This document shows, in pieces, positions 36,840 through 50,275 of a DNA stretch of 64,000 nucleotides (its first letter is position 1; every line of letters begins with the position of its first letter). The notes under the pieces were generated by a model, which made no database searches, had not been told where the DNA came from, and saw only the letters and a program-made list of their open reading frames with translations. Position numbers and translations under genes: made by a program. Where the stretch lies: NCBI RefSeq assembly GCF_030445035.2, contig NC_080682.1:34516770-34580769 (forward strand), in the 5' to 3' direction. The stretch comes from Dasypus novemcinctus. Taxonomy: Eukaryota; Chordata; Mammalia; Cingulata; Dasypodidae.

Positions 36840-39420
36840 TTTAAATTAAAATTACTATTTATATCAATATTACAAGTTACTTACTAAACAAAAGATAATA
36901 ACTACAATAACAATAAATCCACTTTGGTCAGTGATTATACTACCCCTCAATTTTTATTCATCACACAATCTTGAGGGGTTTGGAATGACATCTGCTTCAG
37001 GCTGGAAAGGGTTGTAGATATTTAAGGGCAGAGAAATGGAATTCTTTTGCATGCAGTTGAAGACACTCCTTATTTTTGGGATGAAGTTGATCCACTCTCA
37101 TCACTGTGTTAGTTGTCCATGGCAGACCTGAAGAACGAAAGAGTAGGGGTTGAGTGCATATCTGCTAGGACAATCCAAAGACTTTAAGTCTCATAAATAT
37201 ATTTAACAGGTAAGTTGAAAATTACAAGTTCAAATGAGTAGAAGAATCATGACTAAGGAATTTGTAAATGAATATAACTATGTTCTATTGGGGAAAGAGA
37301 TTATTTACCTATATTCCCACTGATGGGGTGATGATTCCATGAGGTTGTGTGACTTGCTTATGTTGTCTGGCTGTCCCTAGGTCCCTCAGGAGTACTTTTG
37401 TTTTAGGCTTCATTTACTGTGTCAGTTGGTGAAGTCTGGTTGACATATGCATAAGCATAACCTCTGGCATGACCACCCAACTCATTTCAAAATCTTTTTG
37501 TCATAAAAACTGCTTTTTATTTCATCTTTCCTCCTTTAGGTCAAGGTCTTTCTTCAAATGCATTGGTGATTAATGCATGATTATAATCGCTCAGTGCCAG
37601 GATAGCTCATCCCCAGGAGTCTTGTACCACGTTGTAGAGGAGGGTAGTGAGTTTATTTGCAGAGTTTGTCCTAGAGAGAGGCCACATTTGAGTTTGTGGT
37701 TTTCAGGAGGCAATTCTTAGGCCTTAATTTTATGTAGTCTTATTTTCATTATTACAGGATTAAGGTTCATATGGACAACACTTAAGACTGAGGGCTTGGC
37801 TTATATCAAGCTATATAACTTTCAAGATGTTCAAAAGACCCTGTCTGTTAGCATACCTGACCATAATCCATCTTTACCTTCTGACCAGGGTTATGTTAAT
37901 TAACAGGTAGAACTTGAATTATACACTTGCCTTGTTTCTTATGCAAAGTTTTTGCATGTACTTTCAGAGAAGCCTTAGAGTACAACAGTATACCTGACAA
38001 GGAAATTTAGTTGTTTCTCTGGTATACAGCATTTTCCTTAAAAATAATATGCAGTGTTGCCATAACTCCCCATTTTCTTAAAGAAATTGTGAATTTAAAA
38101 AACAGTCATGCATAGCATACAGGATTCCTATGTATCCTCCCACTACCAACCCTTCATTATTGTGGAATATTTGTTACAAATGTGGAAAGAACATCTTCAA
38201 AATATTACTGTTAGCTGTAGCAACATTTGGTGTACTTTTCCTACTAACAGTTCTATTATTAACACCATTTATTAGTATTGTATTTTTGTTATAGGTCATG
38301 TGAGAACATTCCCATATTTATTTATTTGTTTTTTAATTTTGAAAAAGTACTTATATTACATAAATGTTACATAAAAAATGTAGGGGATTCACATATGTCC
38401 CACTCCCTATCCATCCCCACACCTTCCCACAATAACAACATCCTTCATTAGTGTGGTACATTTGTTACAATTGATGAACACTTATTGGAGTATTGCCACT
38501 AAATATAGATTATACTAAGTATAGATTATAGTTTATATTTTAGTTTAAACTCTCTCCCACACATTTTTGTAAATTATTACACAATATTTATTGGCTTATA
38601 TCTGTCACTGCAACATCATTCAGGACAATTTCATGTCCCAAAAATGCAACCTTATTATACACACACACACGTACACATATATATTTTAAAAATACTTAAG
38701 TTACAAAAATATTACGTTAAAAATATGGGGAATTCCCATTCTCATATTTTTGCAGTTAACCACAGTCCATTATCCACAACAGGTTTTGCTCTAGTATACA
38801 CTCCTGTGCCTTTTACAGTCTATCCAAAATGTTCACTTATTGACTCTCAGTTTCACCATAGAGTTGTGTTGTCTGTCAAATTTACAAAGTTTTCATAGCT
38901 CCAAGAGGAAAAATCCCATACCCCATCATACTCATCTATTGTTAAAACTTCATATTGATATAGTACCATCTTTGCCATTGCTGTAAAAATTTCAATATTA
39001 CTAATAACTATAGACCATAAGTTACATTAGTTATAATGTCCTTGTCTGTCATATTCTAAATGCATGTATTATTGAGTTACATTTGCACTAGTTCACAGAA
39101 AATTATTCTTGTATTTTTACTATTAATCACAATATTCATCTACCACCAAGTTCTCTATGTTACACTGCCTTTAAGTTATTTTCTCATTCTTTCTATTTAA
39201 ATTTATGTCCTCAGACCATGCCTATCAGCCACTGTCACCTTTATACATCAGCAGTGTTAGTTAAACTCATTATATTGTGTTACCATCAACTTTATCCATT
39301 TCTATACATTTACAGTCAACTTTATTAAAAATTCTTCATACATTAAACATCAGCTACCCCTTCTAAGTTCTCAATCTACCTCTTAGTATCATATGCAGGC
39401 TAAAAGCATTTTTGTCTAAT
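36840..39420 (-). mobile_element. Cluster of LINE-1 3'UTR fragments inserted in spacer D
   Basis: Spacer D runs directly from 62680 to 62684 in copy 3, whereas here 2.6 kb intervene. Recognisable L1 3'-end blocks on the minus strand start near 38060, 38330 and 38690 (each with a GGATTC- or GGGGATTC-type string and ACAACATCCTTCATT). 37520-37830 matches the L1 3'UTR segment at 25325-25480. Several events are implied; boundaries are uncertain. About 36840-37500 is not recognised. Confidence 0.55.
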
Positions 39421-39599
39421 ATGGTGAAATTTTCTCAGAATTTTCATCAATTTAAAAGTGAAAATAAAACTGGTACTGAACACTTTCATCTAGCAATAAG
39501 TGATTGAAATGGTTAATTTCAAAGAAGAGCTATGCCTTAACTGAAACACAAATTTGCAGATGTGTGCATTGCATATGGAAAATAATCTCTACAAACTAT
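39421..39599. other. Spacer D, copy 2 (end)
   Basis: 39421-39520 aligns with 62684-62787 (ATCAATTTAAA, AGCAATAAGTGATTG). It lies just 3' of the type B pseudogene. Confidence 0.6.
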
Positions 39600-40480
39600 T
39601 ATTCTGTGTTGTTGACATACTGTAGGTTAGAGGACACAACATAAGGACCACCAATGTGTAAATCACAGAGGCCAATTTGAACCAGATACTTTGGGGTTAG
39701 GCACACATCAGAGAAAGAGGAATATGTGTGGAATATAGTGATGGCAGTAAGGTGGGAGGCACAGGTGGAGTAGACTTTGTGGCACCCACTGACTGAATGC
39801 TTCTATAGGATGGTGACAATGATGAACACATAAGAGGAGAGATTGATGAATAGTGTGCTAACCTCATTAAAGGTGACAAAGATGAAAAGCAGCAACTGGT
39901 TGAGATAAGTATCAGAACAGGAGAGAGAGCAGTGAGACAAACTCACAGAAGTGATTTATTCTGTCAAAAACATGAGAGGATCATTTGAAAGCAGAGCATG
40001 TGAGTCTCAAGAAACATGCTACTCTCCACACCCATGATTCAATCACCAGTATGGAACAGAGTTTCTCTGTGATGTGACATATCTGTAGAGCACAGTGTTG
40101 CAAACAGCCACAAAGTGGTCATAGGCCATCACAACTAATACAAAGGATTCAGCTACCACAAGATATAAAAGAAAAAGAATTGTACTACATAACCTAGAAG
40201 AGCATATGACTTCTACAAGTTGACTCATCAGCATCTTGGGAGCAGTGATGAAGGAATAGTGGAAACCAATAATTTAGAGATGGCTAAGGAAAAAGTACAT
40301 GAGGAAGTGTAGTAAAGTTTTAATTTTGATGATCACAATCATTCCAATATTTCCAACAACAGTAACAGTATAAAAGGCCAGAAATTCCAAGAAGAGAGTG
40401 ACCTACGGTTCTGGGTAATCTGAGAAGCCCAGGAGGGCAAATGTGGTCCAAGCAGTGATGTTTTTCTCCACCAGAAACAT
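39600..40480 (-). pseudogene. Olfactory receptor pseudogene type B, copy 2 (OR5D/OR5L-like)
   Basis: Reading starts at ATG 40480: MFLVEKNITAWTTFALLGF, with a normal N-terminal N-glycosylation site (NIT), then SDYPEP and a TAG at 40405-40403. Without that stop the frame continues through TM1 ([11 protein letters not shown]), TM2 (MYFFLSHLS, followed by TAA), and to TM3 with VMAYDHFVAVC intact. A run of frameshifts and a stop follow after VTSQRN. Later segments are recognisable in shifting frames: [15 protein letters not shown] in TM5, [14 protein letters not shown] in TM6 and a decayed TM7 near 39610-39650. These features resemble human OR5D and OR5L proteins as remembered. Only the 40234-40043 stretch is openly readable. 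Paralogue of the fragment at 1-281. Confidence 0.9.
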
Positions 40481-40565
40481 CTATCCTGTTGATAGACTCT
40501 GAAAATCAAACTTGAAAAAAACATATTAAGGAGAATGATAGATATATGAAGCATGGTTAACTGTC

Positions 40566-41660
40566 TGTATTAGTCAGCCAAAAGGGGTGCTGATGCAAAG
40601 TACCAGAAATCTGTTAGTTTTTATAAAGGGTATTTACTTATTTATTTATTTATTATTTATCTTCTCCCCCCACCCTGCATTGTCTCATCTCTGTGTTCAT
40701 TCAATGCGTGTTCTTCTGTGTCTGCTTGGATTCTTGTCAGGCAGCACCAAGGATCTGTGTTTCTTTTGGTTGCATCATCTTGCTGTGTCAGCTCTCCATG
40801 TGTGTGGTGCCACTTCTGGGCAGGCTGCCCTTTTTCATTTGGGGTGGCTCTCCTTGTGGGGTGCCCTCCTTGCATATGGGGCACCCCTACACAGGTGGAA
40901 CCACTTGTGGCACAGCACTCCTTATGTAGCAGCTCTGCATGTGGGCCAGCTCACCACATAGGCCAAGAGGCCCTGGGTATCAAAACCCTGGACCTTTCAT
41001 ATGGTAGGCATATGTTCTATCAGTTGAGACACATATGCTTGCTAAAGGGTATTTATTTGGGTAGAAGCTTACAGTTACCAGGCCCTAAAGTGTCCAACTT
41101 AAGATACCATAAGAGATATTTTCTCACCCAAAGTATGTTGCTATGTAGTGGAGCAAGATGGCTGCCAATAGTCATGAGGGCCCAGTCTTCCTCTTTCCTC
41201 TTAAGGCTCCATGGGTTCAGCTTCTTCTGATCTCAGTTGTAGGCTGGTATAGGGCTCATGTTCCTTTCCAAGGCTCTATTCTTTCTGGGATCAACAGTTC
41301 TGATCTCTTCATAAGGTCAGCTATAAGCTATCAGGCTCATCTCTCTTCCCAGGGGTTCCAGCATCAAAACTAAGTTCTCTCCTCTGTCATGTCTTTTTCT
41401 GTTTATCTACTTCTCTGTGAGTCTAATTCCATGTGAAAGTCTGTTTCATCAGCCCATGAAGGGGATTGGGATTCAACACAGAGTCTCATTCTAATGACAT
41501 GATTGAATCAAGCCCTAATCTTAACATTATTTATTTAGATATCTCAGTTGAATCTAATACAATCAAAGGGTTCCAGAAGAACAGACAGTTTTATAAGCAT
41601 AATCAATATCTATTTTTGGCATTCATAAATAATATCAAACTGCCACACTGTCCCATGTGT
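40566..41660. repeat. Unclassified interspersed repeat, split by a SINE
   Basis: 40566-40636 and 41043-41660 form one element (TGTATTAGTCAGCCAAAAGG, ACCAGAAATCTGTTAG, then GGAGCAAGATGGCTGCCAAT and so on) interrupted by the SINE at 40637-41042. The style is that of an old LTR or DNA-transposon relic; it is absent from copy 1 of the spacer. Any open frame over it is incidental. Confidence 0.5.
40637..41042 (-). mobile_element. Long tRNA-headed SINE (DAS-like)
   Basis: On the minus strand a tRNA-like head (B-box-like GGTTTTGATACCC near 40975-40990) leads a body of about 400 bp ending in an A/T-rich tail at 40637-40665. The 13-bp duplication TAAAGGGTATTTA flanks it (40624-40636 and 41043-41055). 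Same family as 42150-42465 and 61213-61617. Plus-strand frames up to 170 codons over it are repeat-derived. Confidence 0.8.
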
Positions 41661-42149
41661 CGAGTGCAAGCTGAGAGAAAATAGATCTCTTTCATAATCT
41701 TTATAGCTGTTAAGTATCTAAGACAGGAATATCTACAGTTTCAGAAATAGAATTACTAGTTCATTTTACTTTCCCAAGAACTGTGAAACAATTCTGTTCA
41801 TGTTCTGAAATGTAATTTAAAGACTTAGCAAATATTAAATCAAACAATTTGGATGGTAACAGGTAAGTAAATCCTCATGTAAGCCGTGTCCATCTCATTG
41901 AACTTCATGATTTCTGGAATGTACGTGAAAGAACTATTTCTTTCTTTCTTACATAAACTAATGAAAAGTGAAATCTTCTAAAGTAAAGTCTATAATTACA
42001 GCAAATTTCTACATATTAATGATATGCAAATATACTGTATTATACAGAAAGAATATTCATTTTATATCATTTAATGCCGGACTTTAAGTGCAGTTTAATG
42101 CTCTCTCATCATTCTTTTTGGCCAACAAAGTCAGACATCAATGTCAATA
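41661..42149. other. Spacer E, copy 3
   Basis: No gene seen. Aligns with about 380-830 (for example AAGCAT/ATCTAAAGTAA and TGTTCTGAAATGTAATTTAA). Confidence 0.6.
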
Positions 42150-42465
42150 CTGATTTATGTGTTTGTTTGTTTTTTTATTTTATTTCCCCTCCCTCTTTGA
42201 GGTTTGCTTGTTATCTGCTCTCTGTGTCCATTCACTGTGTGTTCTGTGTTTTTGCTTGCCTCCCCTTTCTGTTGTGTCATCTTGCTGAGTCAGCTCTCTG
42301 CGGCACATGCGGGGCAGTCAGCTCTCTGCAGGGCCTGTGGGCCGAGTGGCTCTCTGCAGCATGTGGGCAAGCCTGTTTTCACAAGGAGGTGCCTGGATGC
42401 AAACCCAGGGATTCCCATATGGTAGATGGGAGCCCAACTGATTGAGCCACAGCTGCTTCCCCTGA
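42150..42465 (-). mobile_element. tRNA-headed SINE (DAS-like), shortened
   Basis: Minus strand: head from about 42465 with GTGGCTCAATCAGTTGG and a B-box-like GGGTTTGCATCC, then a body related to the other long SINEs, ending in a T-rich left edge (A-tail). Flanks GATTTATGTGTTT and GACTTGTGTTTTT are a probable imperfect target duplication. Not present at 830-860 in copy 1. Confidence 0.75.
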
Positions 42466-43113
42466 CTTGTGTTTTTAAAAAAGAATATGTCAAACTACTT
42501 CTTTCTGTAGGTGAGCAAGAGGATGCCCAAGGAAGCCATAACTTTCCCAATGACATGAAGATTTTTAATTATTAACCTATAATTCCAACTTCAATCCCCC
42601 TGCTAAAACAGATATGTACCCAACTCTCTATGCCAGTCTTATTACAGAATGATATAGTAATATTTTCATTTTGTAAAGATTACATTTGGAAATTCTTCAT
42701 TGTTAATACCCTTAATCAATATTAAGACAAACTTTAAACTATAAAAACATGGAAATTATTCCCATGAAAGTGATTAGAGTGTTTGGAGTCACAGAGGGGT
42801 TCTAAAAATCTGTGTTATGATAAACCATTGAAGAATGGAATTTAGAGACATGCTCCCATTCAGGATTACGTATGATAAAAAGTATTAAACTTTGACAAAG
42901 TTGCATAGATTTTCTAGGCCCATCTCTTTTTTCTCTTTCAAATCACCTAGAAATGAATTCTATATCTTTATTACTTTTAGGAAGTTGGATGAAAATCTTA
43001 AAGTGTCACTGCACTCTTGACACATTTATGATAAAGACATTCTTAATACAGTAAGAATGGTGAAAGTCCTCAAATTGCTTTCCAGGTAAGGCTGTCAATT
43101 AAATATAGGATAC
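42466..43113. other. Spacer E, copy 3
   Basis: No gene seen; aligns with about 880-1530. Confidence 0.65.
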
Positions 43114-43125
43114 CCAATTAAATTT

Positions 43126-43498
43126 TTTAAAATATATTTTTTATTTTTTTAAAGATAGTTTACATAAAATGTTACATAAAAAAAATAGAAGGGATTCCCA
43201 TATGCCCTACTCTCCTCACCTCCCACTTTTCCCCACATTAACAATTTTTTTCATTAGTATGGTACGTTCATTGTAATTGATGAGCATTTTGGAGCATTTC
43301 CTCTAGGCATGGATTATAGTTTACATTGTAGTTTACACTCTCTCCTACTCAATTCTTAGTTTAAGGCAGGATATATTATGTCCTGTATCTATCACTGAAA
43401 TGTTACTCAGGACAATTTCAAGTCCCCAAATGCCCTCTTATTCTACCTCTTTTCCTTTTCCCTGCCTTCAGCATCTCCAGTGTCCACTGTCTCCACAT
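43126..43498 (-). mobile_element. LINE-1 3'-end fragment
   Basis: T-rich left end, GAAGGGATTCCCATATGCCC, the GTTTACATTGTAGTTTACAC block, CTCAGGACAATTTCAAGTCC. Target duplication CCAATTAAATTT at 43114-43125 and 43499-43510; the empty site is visible at about 1518-1530. Confidence 0.88.
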
Positions 43499-43510
43499 CC
43501 AATTAAATTT

Positions 43511-45549
43511 GACTTTCAGATGGATAATGACTTTTTTGTATAGTATATCACAAATAATACTTGGAATATACTCATATTTTAAAATGTTTTCATTATTTAT
43601 GTGAAGTTCAAATTAAATTGGGCATCTTGTATTTTTATTTGCTAAATATGGCAACCCAGTGCCCAGAACAAATGGTCATCTCAAATTTACAATCTCAAAA
43701 GATGGGGACTTTCCTCATTTTAGTGCTGTAAATTCCACATGCCAAGAATCCCTTTGGTCAGATTCCCTAGAAAGAAGTTCCCTTCATTCTAGGGAATCAA
43801 GCTATCACTTCTGGCAGTCATCTCTTATTTTGCAACCCAAGAAATATGTTCCAGATTTTCAAACACTGAAAGCCTGAGGTCCCAAGCAAAAATAAGAGTT
43901 TCTAATAGTCCTATCTGTTCAGTATCCAAGGATTTAAGGAAAAATCAGAAGACAATCGTTTTGAGATTCTTACTGCTATAAAATTCTTTGTTAGTGCCCT
44001 GTTTCTGGCTTTCTCAACCTCAGCACTATAAATATTTTGGGCTTAAAAACACTTTATTGTGGATAGGTTTCCTTGCATTGTACCATGCTTAGGAACATCC
44101 CTCATTCAGTCAGGAAAAAGAAAAATGTCCCCAGACATGGTAAAATAGTCCCATTGAGTTGCAAGTGCCCATAATTACTCTTAGTTGAGAAACACTCCCA
44201 TATTTCTTTAATTGTGTTAGATTTTAATACTGTCTGACATCAACTCACAACCAATGTGCATCTTTAATATCATGGTTTTTTTTAACCCAAATGATTACCA
44301 CTGTGTGGATTTTTAAAATAAGAATTATCCTCAGTCCAAGACATAAGGTATCTAACATCCTCTTCCTTATAATTTCTTTCCAGTTTTTTTTTCTTCTTGT
44401 CCTAATATATTTTCCATGCTCTAAAATCATATTTCGTAAGGGTTCTGTGTATTTTTTTTTCTCCAGAAGGCTCATGTAATTCATTTTGTGCAAATTTTTT
44501 TAAGTACTTTCCTACTGTCCCTTGCAAAACTCTTCCAGAAATTCACAGAAGCTGAAAACTCTCAGCTCAGGGCCTTTCTATTCCTCCTACTCCCAAGAAA
44601 TGTTTGTTCAAGACACTGCATTTAAAGGAGCTGTGCTAAGCCAGGTCCTCTACACAAATCTCGATAGAAAGAATCTGTTTCTTCTTCCGAAAATTGCTGG
44701 AAATTTCACAAAATGATTTTTCCCATGAGGAAATGCTTGAATCAAAAGCATATTCTACATGCCTTATGTCTAAAAGAATATTCATATTTTCTCAGTCTCT
44801 GCAGACTACAGGCAGTCTATTTTCTGGCTCTGTAGAGCTTGTTTGAGGAAGATGTTAATATTCCTATATTTACTTCCACTCCCTGTGGCACCAGGACTCT
44901 AAGTAAATCTGTTGCCTCATCATCCAAAACCCTCAAAGAAGGCAATTATTTTTAACTACTGTTTACTGCTGTAATTTGAGTTCCTTGGAATCTCCGAAGG
45001 AAAACAATAGCAATTTTAGAAACATTTTATATGACCTTAGCCAAAAATTAAAAGTGTCTTCTCACTGTGCTACATGATCTCACAATAATCTCCAAAAATT
45101 GCTGTATAATAAGGAATCATAGCAGAACTTACCTTTTTAATTTACTGAAAAATATTTCTGAAGTGTCTTCCATGTTCCTAACCTTTGCAAGACATAATCA
45201 CTCCTTCAGTGATACTAACCACACTGCAGAAGTGGGAAAATCCTGCCCTGAGGTCCCTCTGCTACTTGGTTGTCTTCTGCAAAGGGTGTTAGGTGTAAAG
45301 TATCTCTTCACATACAATGAGGAAAGGAGGACAAATGTTGGAAATTCATTTTCTCAGTGTCCACAGACAAAATTAAGTCTGGGACTAGAACAAGTATTAT
45401 TCTTTATGTAAATGTGAATGACTCCAATCATAGGTGCATGTTCAAGTACTTAAAAAGGCATTCAAGTGCTTCTCTCCTAACATTATTCTTCTCCAATATT
45501 CTGTAAAAATTTTAGATTCATAAATATCAAATATATATATATATATATG
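43511..45549. other. Spacer E, copy 3
   Basis: No gene seen. 43511-44480 aligns with 1535-2480; 44450-45420 with 2920-3930 and 11650-12660. An (AT)n run of about nine units lies at 45532-45548. Confidence 0.7.
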
Positions 45550-46430
45550 TATCATTTTAGTTTGTTAGAGCTGATATGACAAATACTACACCACACCGAT
45601 TGGCCTATTCATATGCAGCAAGAGTGTATTGTCTCACAGCATGATGGATTGAATTTTGTGCCCTGTTTGGGCATGTCCTTAGTCTTGGTGCATATTCTAA
45701 TGGATGTGGATTCACTGTATATAAGATCTGTCCAAGGTGATACAGAAAAGCTATGGCTCAACTGAACCAGATTTGGCTTTAATCCAGATTACTGGAGTCC
45801 TTTATAAGCAGAATGAAATTCAGACACAAGGAAAGAAGGCCACAGAGAACAGTCAGAAGCCTAAGGCCAATGGAACCTGGAAGAGAAAGCATTCCCATGT
45901 GTTATCATAAGCATTGTCATGTAATAGAATATGTAAGAATCACATTTACAGCCAGCCAGCCCCAAAAGTTATGTCTTTAAGCAGAAAGCATATCTTTGCT
46001 GATGCCTTGATTTTGGACTTCCTTTAGCCTCAAAACAGTGAGCCACTAGTCCCCATTATTTAAGCCAACCTACTATATGTTATTTGTTTTTGCAACTAAG
46101 AAATTAAAACACACCATCCTGAAGGATTTAAGTGCAGCATCAAGGCATCAACAGTCCATACTTTCTCCTGGAGTTCTAGGGACAGCAATCCTCCATCACA
46201 TAGATACCTCTCCCTTTCTCTGGCTTCCCTTTGTTCCTTATGACTTCTATAATATCAGTTTCTTCTATTTAAAACACTTTCAGTCATAAGGATTAAAATT
46301 ATTATAGTCTCTTATGAAGTTTGGCTATCCTAAATATTATCTTTGGATATTCATTTCATAAAGAAGTCCACACCCTGACTTACCTTAGCATATTCAAAGA
46401 TGCTATTTAAAAGTGGGTACATAGAACCAA
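45550..46430. repeat. Old MaLR-like LTR relic (twin of 13773-14658)
   Basis: Shares CAAATACTACACCACA, GGCTCAACTGAACCAG, TTTAATCCAGATTACTGGAG and GAGCCACTAG with 13773-14658. Present in copies 2 and 3 and lacking in copy 1. Confidence 0.5.
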
Positions 46431-46804
46431 AATGCACATTAAGAAATGAACATGTCCTTTGTGGGGTACATAATTCAATGTCCTATTCTACATATCTGCA
46501 CATTTGTGCAATGTCTCATTAAGCTCAGTGATTCATCCTTCAAAAACTACTGGGATATGAACCATTGCAGGACAAATTATGACTCCTCTGGACCAAATTC
46601 TTATTTTTTGATAGTCATGATTTCTCTTCATTGTCCATTCTTTACTTATTTCTCAGACCATAATGTGTTGTACTTATCTGTTTATAGTTTTATGAAACTT
46701 TCTCTCCAGATACAGTGTGGGTTCTGGAAATTACAAACTAATTCTCTTTCACCTATGTATTCTCCTCATCTATTTCTATGTCTACCCAAGTGTTGCTGGA
46801 GCTA
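46431..46804. other. Spacer E, copy 3
   Basis: No gene seen. It contains the empty site (about 46495-46510) for the complete retroviral element of copy 2 and aligns on either side with 14600-14660 and 21991-22260. Confidence 0.7.
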
Positions 46805-48395
46805 ATTTCCAGGTTTGTGGCCACTTATAAGAAAGAATTCTAGGATTGACATGAATTAAACAAGTAAGCAGAGATTTTATTGCAAAGTGAAAAAATGAAA
46901 GTACACACTCAAGACATGAGTGAGGGAACTCTTACAAGTGAAGAGGTGCACTTGGTGACCTGGGGCCAGGATTTAAGCAGCTGTGAAATGAGAGGGTCTT
47001 TCTGCCTTGTGACTTTAGTTGGTAAAAAATGCATTACCTTCCCCCCAGCATGGTACATGACTCCCAGGGATGAGGCTCCCTGGTGCTGAGGGATTACTGC
47101 CAATCATTTACTGGTGATGCAACTAAAAGGAGACCTTGATAAAAGAGTCAACTCAGACCAGCAGAATATCTCAGCCTACATGTAGCATCATGGGTTAAAA
47201 ACTGCTATTTGACCTTGAATAAAAGGGGAAAATGGCAAAGACAAATGAGTTTATATGGTAAGAGTCTTCAAAAAAGAGTCAGTAAGTCATCAGAGGGGTC
47301 ATGCTTCTGCATGCCTCAGTAGGATCGTAGAGACAGACAAAGTAGATACAACCTCAGGTACTGGTTGTCCTGAGGACTACAGAGATCCACAGGTTCTATG
47401 GCCATGGTAGATGACTCTGGAATTCTGTGTCTTGTCAGTGGTCCCAATTTTGAAATTTGTGCTACTGAGGGTGATGGATTTGGGCTCAGATGTGACCTTT
47501 CTATGGAAACCTCTTCTGTCACTTTTACTGAACCTGTGGTTGGTGTTAGGGATGGTGTATTTTCAGGAGACTTGCATTTCTGGACTGTCCATGTGCCAGT
47601 TGGGCCCTAAGCCTCAGCAAAGTTGCATCTCCAATGCTCTGGTTCATTGGACTTACCCAGCTCAGCTAACAGGGAGGTCAAGGTGATCAACCACCACATC
47701 AGAGAACCAAGAGTTCTCTGTAGAGTGCCTACAACTGCAAGCAGAACTTTATCCATCATTCATATGGAATCTAAGCCCCTCTCACTATAGAGGTGGAGTG
47801 GACATCACCATCGCAGGGTCCACAAGATGAAGGAATAAAATACAGATTAGAGTGGACTTATAGTATTCTCCTAGAAATACTATGACTAGTAATGGAAGAA
47901 ATTGTAGCGCTGATGTGGAGAAAGTGGCCACGGTAGTTGCTGAGGGCAGGGAGAGGGAGGAAGAGATGTTATGTGTGGGCATTTTCATGACTTGGAGTTG
48001 TCCTAAATGACATTGCAGGAACAAATGCTGGACATTATATATGCTGCCATAACTCACTGAATGGACTGTGGGAGAGTGTAAACTACAATGTAAACTATTA
48101 TCTATGTGATGTAGCAGGGCTCCAAAATGTATTCATCAAATGCAAGGAATATGCCACAATAATCAAAGAGGTTGTTGATGTGGGAGGAGTGGGGTGGGGG
48201 TGTGGGGGGTATATGGGAACCTCTTATATTTTTATTGTAACATTTTTTGTGATCTATGTATCTTCAAAAAACTACAATTAAAAAATGAAGGGGGTGGAGG
48301 GATGGGGAGTGGGGTATATGGGAACCTCTTTTGCTTTTTAATGTAATGTTTTGTGTGGTCTATTAACTTTAAAAAAGATAATTAAAAAAAGAAAG
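46805..48395 (+). mobile_element. LINE-1 3'UTR and 3' end
   Basis: From about 47040 the order matches the upstream-to-downstream L1 3'UTR blocks seen elsewhere: CATGGTACATGACTCCCAGG, AGAGACAGACAAAG, then GTCCTAAATGACATTGCAGG, GTGTAAACTACAATGTAAAC and GGGGTATATGGGAACCTC. The GGGGTATATGGGAACC end block occurs twice (near 48200 and 48310), each followed by an A-rich tail. No ORF2 coding seen. 46805-47035 (TGTTGCTGGAGC..., with GAGATTTTATTGC) is different and could be a partial LTR. Not in copies 1 or 2. Confidence 0.7.
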
Positions 48396-50100
48396 GGGTT
48401 AGGGCTGTTGTGGTCTGTCCCCTTCTTTTGGGCAGAAACAGATGTTATCACTTATTTTCTGAGTTTTACATGTACTAGCTCAGGTCTGACTGCTCACAAT
48501 AGCTCAGATCTGGCTCCCCACAGGGCTTTTTGTTGCCTCTGAGATGTGCTCACTGCCCCATTCCCTTTTCCCAGTTTCCTTTCCTGACCTGCCTCACAAG
48601 AATGCTTGTTACTAAGTGTTATTGAAATAAAACTCTTAACCTCATTTTTCTCATTTGAAAATGTAGAGATAGCTATAATGCTCTTCACTCTAAGGGTAAG
48701 AACTTAAATTGTTCAAGTCCATGTATTAAATACTGCAGCCAAGCTGGGTCCCCAGTCTTATCTTCTATTTTTCTGATCTTCCTTCCTATATTGGCCTTCC
48801 ATTATTAGAGTAAGAGTCAAATAATCATGACATGAAAAGCATTCATACCATGAAAGAGCTATTAAAATTCACTTTAAATGTATTATAAAATATGGACTCA
48901 AAACTTTTTCCTTTCAGATCTGAATACTTGCCATAATTCACTGATTTTAAGATATATTTTAATCCATAACATTCCTGAGTTTGTATATATTATACGATTG
49001 AGAGTTAAAAAATATTTTATCATAGTTTCAAACAGTTTGTTTTTTTGGATTTGTTTAATAATGGTGAATCTTAAGAGTTTATCTATGAGATAGGAATGGA
49101 AGTAAAGAAAAATAGTGTACAGTGAGAAACATTTCAGAGATATTGGTCCTAAAACTTGGACACAGTGTCCCCATCTATCTAATTAGAACACGAATGAGTT
49201 TGCTAAAGACTAATTTGAGAATTGAGATTTATTCTTTCCAATGTTGTTATCTTTTAAAATAAATGTAATTGATAAATTTGTGACCACAGAGTTTAGGTGG
49301 ATTTGTCTAAAATCACAGTGACACAGGCAAAACTTGCAATAGACTCTGTAGTTTTGTTAATATTGTTCTTTGTTTTGTATATTCCTCAGCTAAATGTTAT
49401 CCCTTATGAACAAAATATGAATATAAACAAATAAAAGCTCGTATTGATGTTACAGCCATACCTTGGTGATATTGTGAGTTCAATTACAGACCACCACCAT
49501 AAAGCAATCACAAATAAGTGAGACATATGACACTTTTGGTTTCCCAGTGCATATAATTATTATGTTCACACTACACTGTAGTCTATTTAGTACTCATTAG
49601 CATTATGTCTACAATAACTATGTATGTAACAATTAAAATGTGAAATGGAGACACCACATGTGCACATGGCACTGGAGAAATTATGCAGATAGACTTGCTC
49701 AGTGCAAGGTTGCTACCAACCTTCAATATGTAAAGTCACACAATAAATGCAAAGCATAATAAAGTACAGTGTGATAAGATAAGGGACATTTATATTGACT
49801 TTAAGAGTTTAAAGTGCAGTTTGTATGAGACATAAAACATACTGAACTACCTTTAACTCCTACCTTTGTAAAGATTTTCCTGATTATGGTACAAATAGTA
49901 TTAAAGTGATATCAAAAGAATAAAAAATTGTTTGTATTAGAACAAAACTTCAGAAGGTGGATTATTTTACCCTTCAGTCTCTTTCTTCAGTTCATAAACA
50001 AGTGTTGTATTAAAACATTCGAGTCAGTTCCAAACAAGTGTATTAAAACATTTGAGTCAGTTTTTGATGCCCAAATATGATTTTTTGCTGGTTATTAATT
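48396..50100. other. Spacer E, copy 3
   Basis: No gene seen. 48590-49100 aligns with 22260-22800; 49100-50090 with 4130-5090 and 23970-24950. 48396-48590 is unassigned. Confidence 0.65.
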
Positions 50101-50275
50101 TTCCTTTTTTTTTTTAATTAAAAAACCTTTAAATAGCTTTAGAGTACATAAATGTTACATAATCCCATTTCCCCACTCCCACCCTCTTCCACACTTTCCC
50201 ACATCAACAACATACCTCATTGGTGTGGTACATTTTTTAAAATTGATGAACACATATTGAAGCATTGCCTACTAA
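50101..50275 (-). mobile_element. LINE-1 3'-end fragment, short
   Basis: T-rich left end, GTACATAAATGTTACATAAT, C-rich tract, CACATCAACAACATACCTCA. Ends abruptly where spacer E resumes with CAAACTTCTTTGGAAAAAC. It replaces or interrupts the part equivalent to 5100-5200. Confidence 0.75.

Noticed and set aside
40718-41230. Plus-strand open frame of 170 codons, with overlapping shorter frames
   Set aside because: It runs antisense through a SINE and into an old repeat; no family resemblance, and comparable frames recur over the SINEs at 42074-42445 and 61192-61668.
47090-47700. Overlapping open frames of about 70-90 codons on both strands
   Set aside because: They fall in an L1 3'UTR, which is non-coding.
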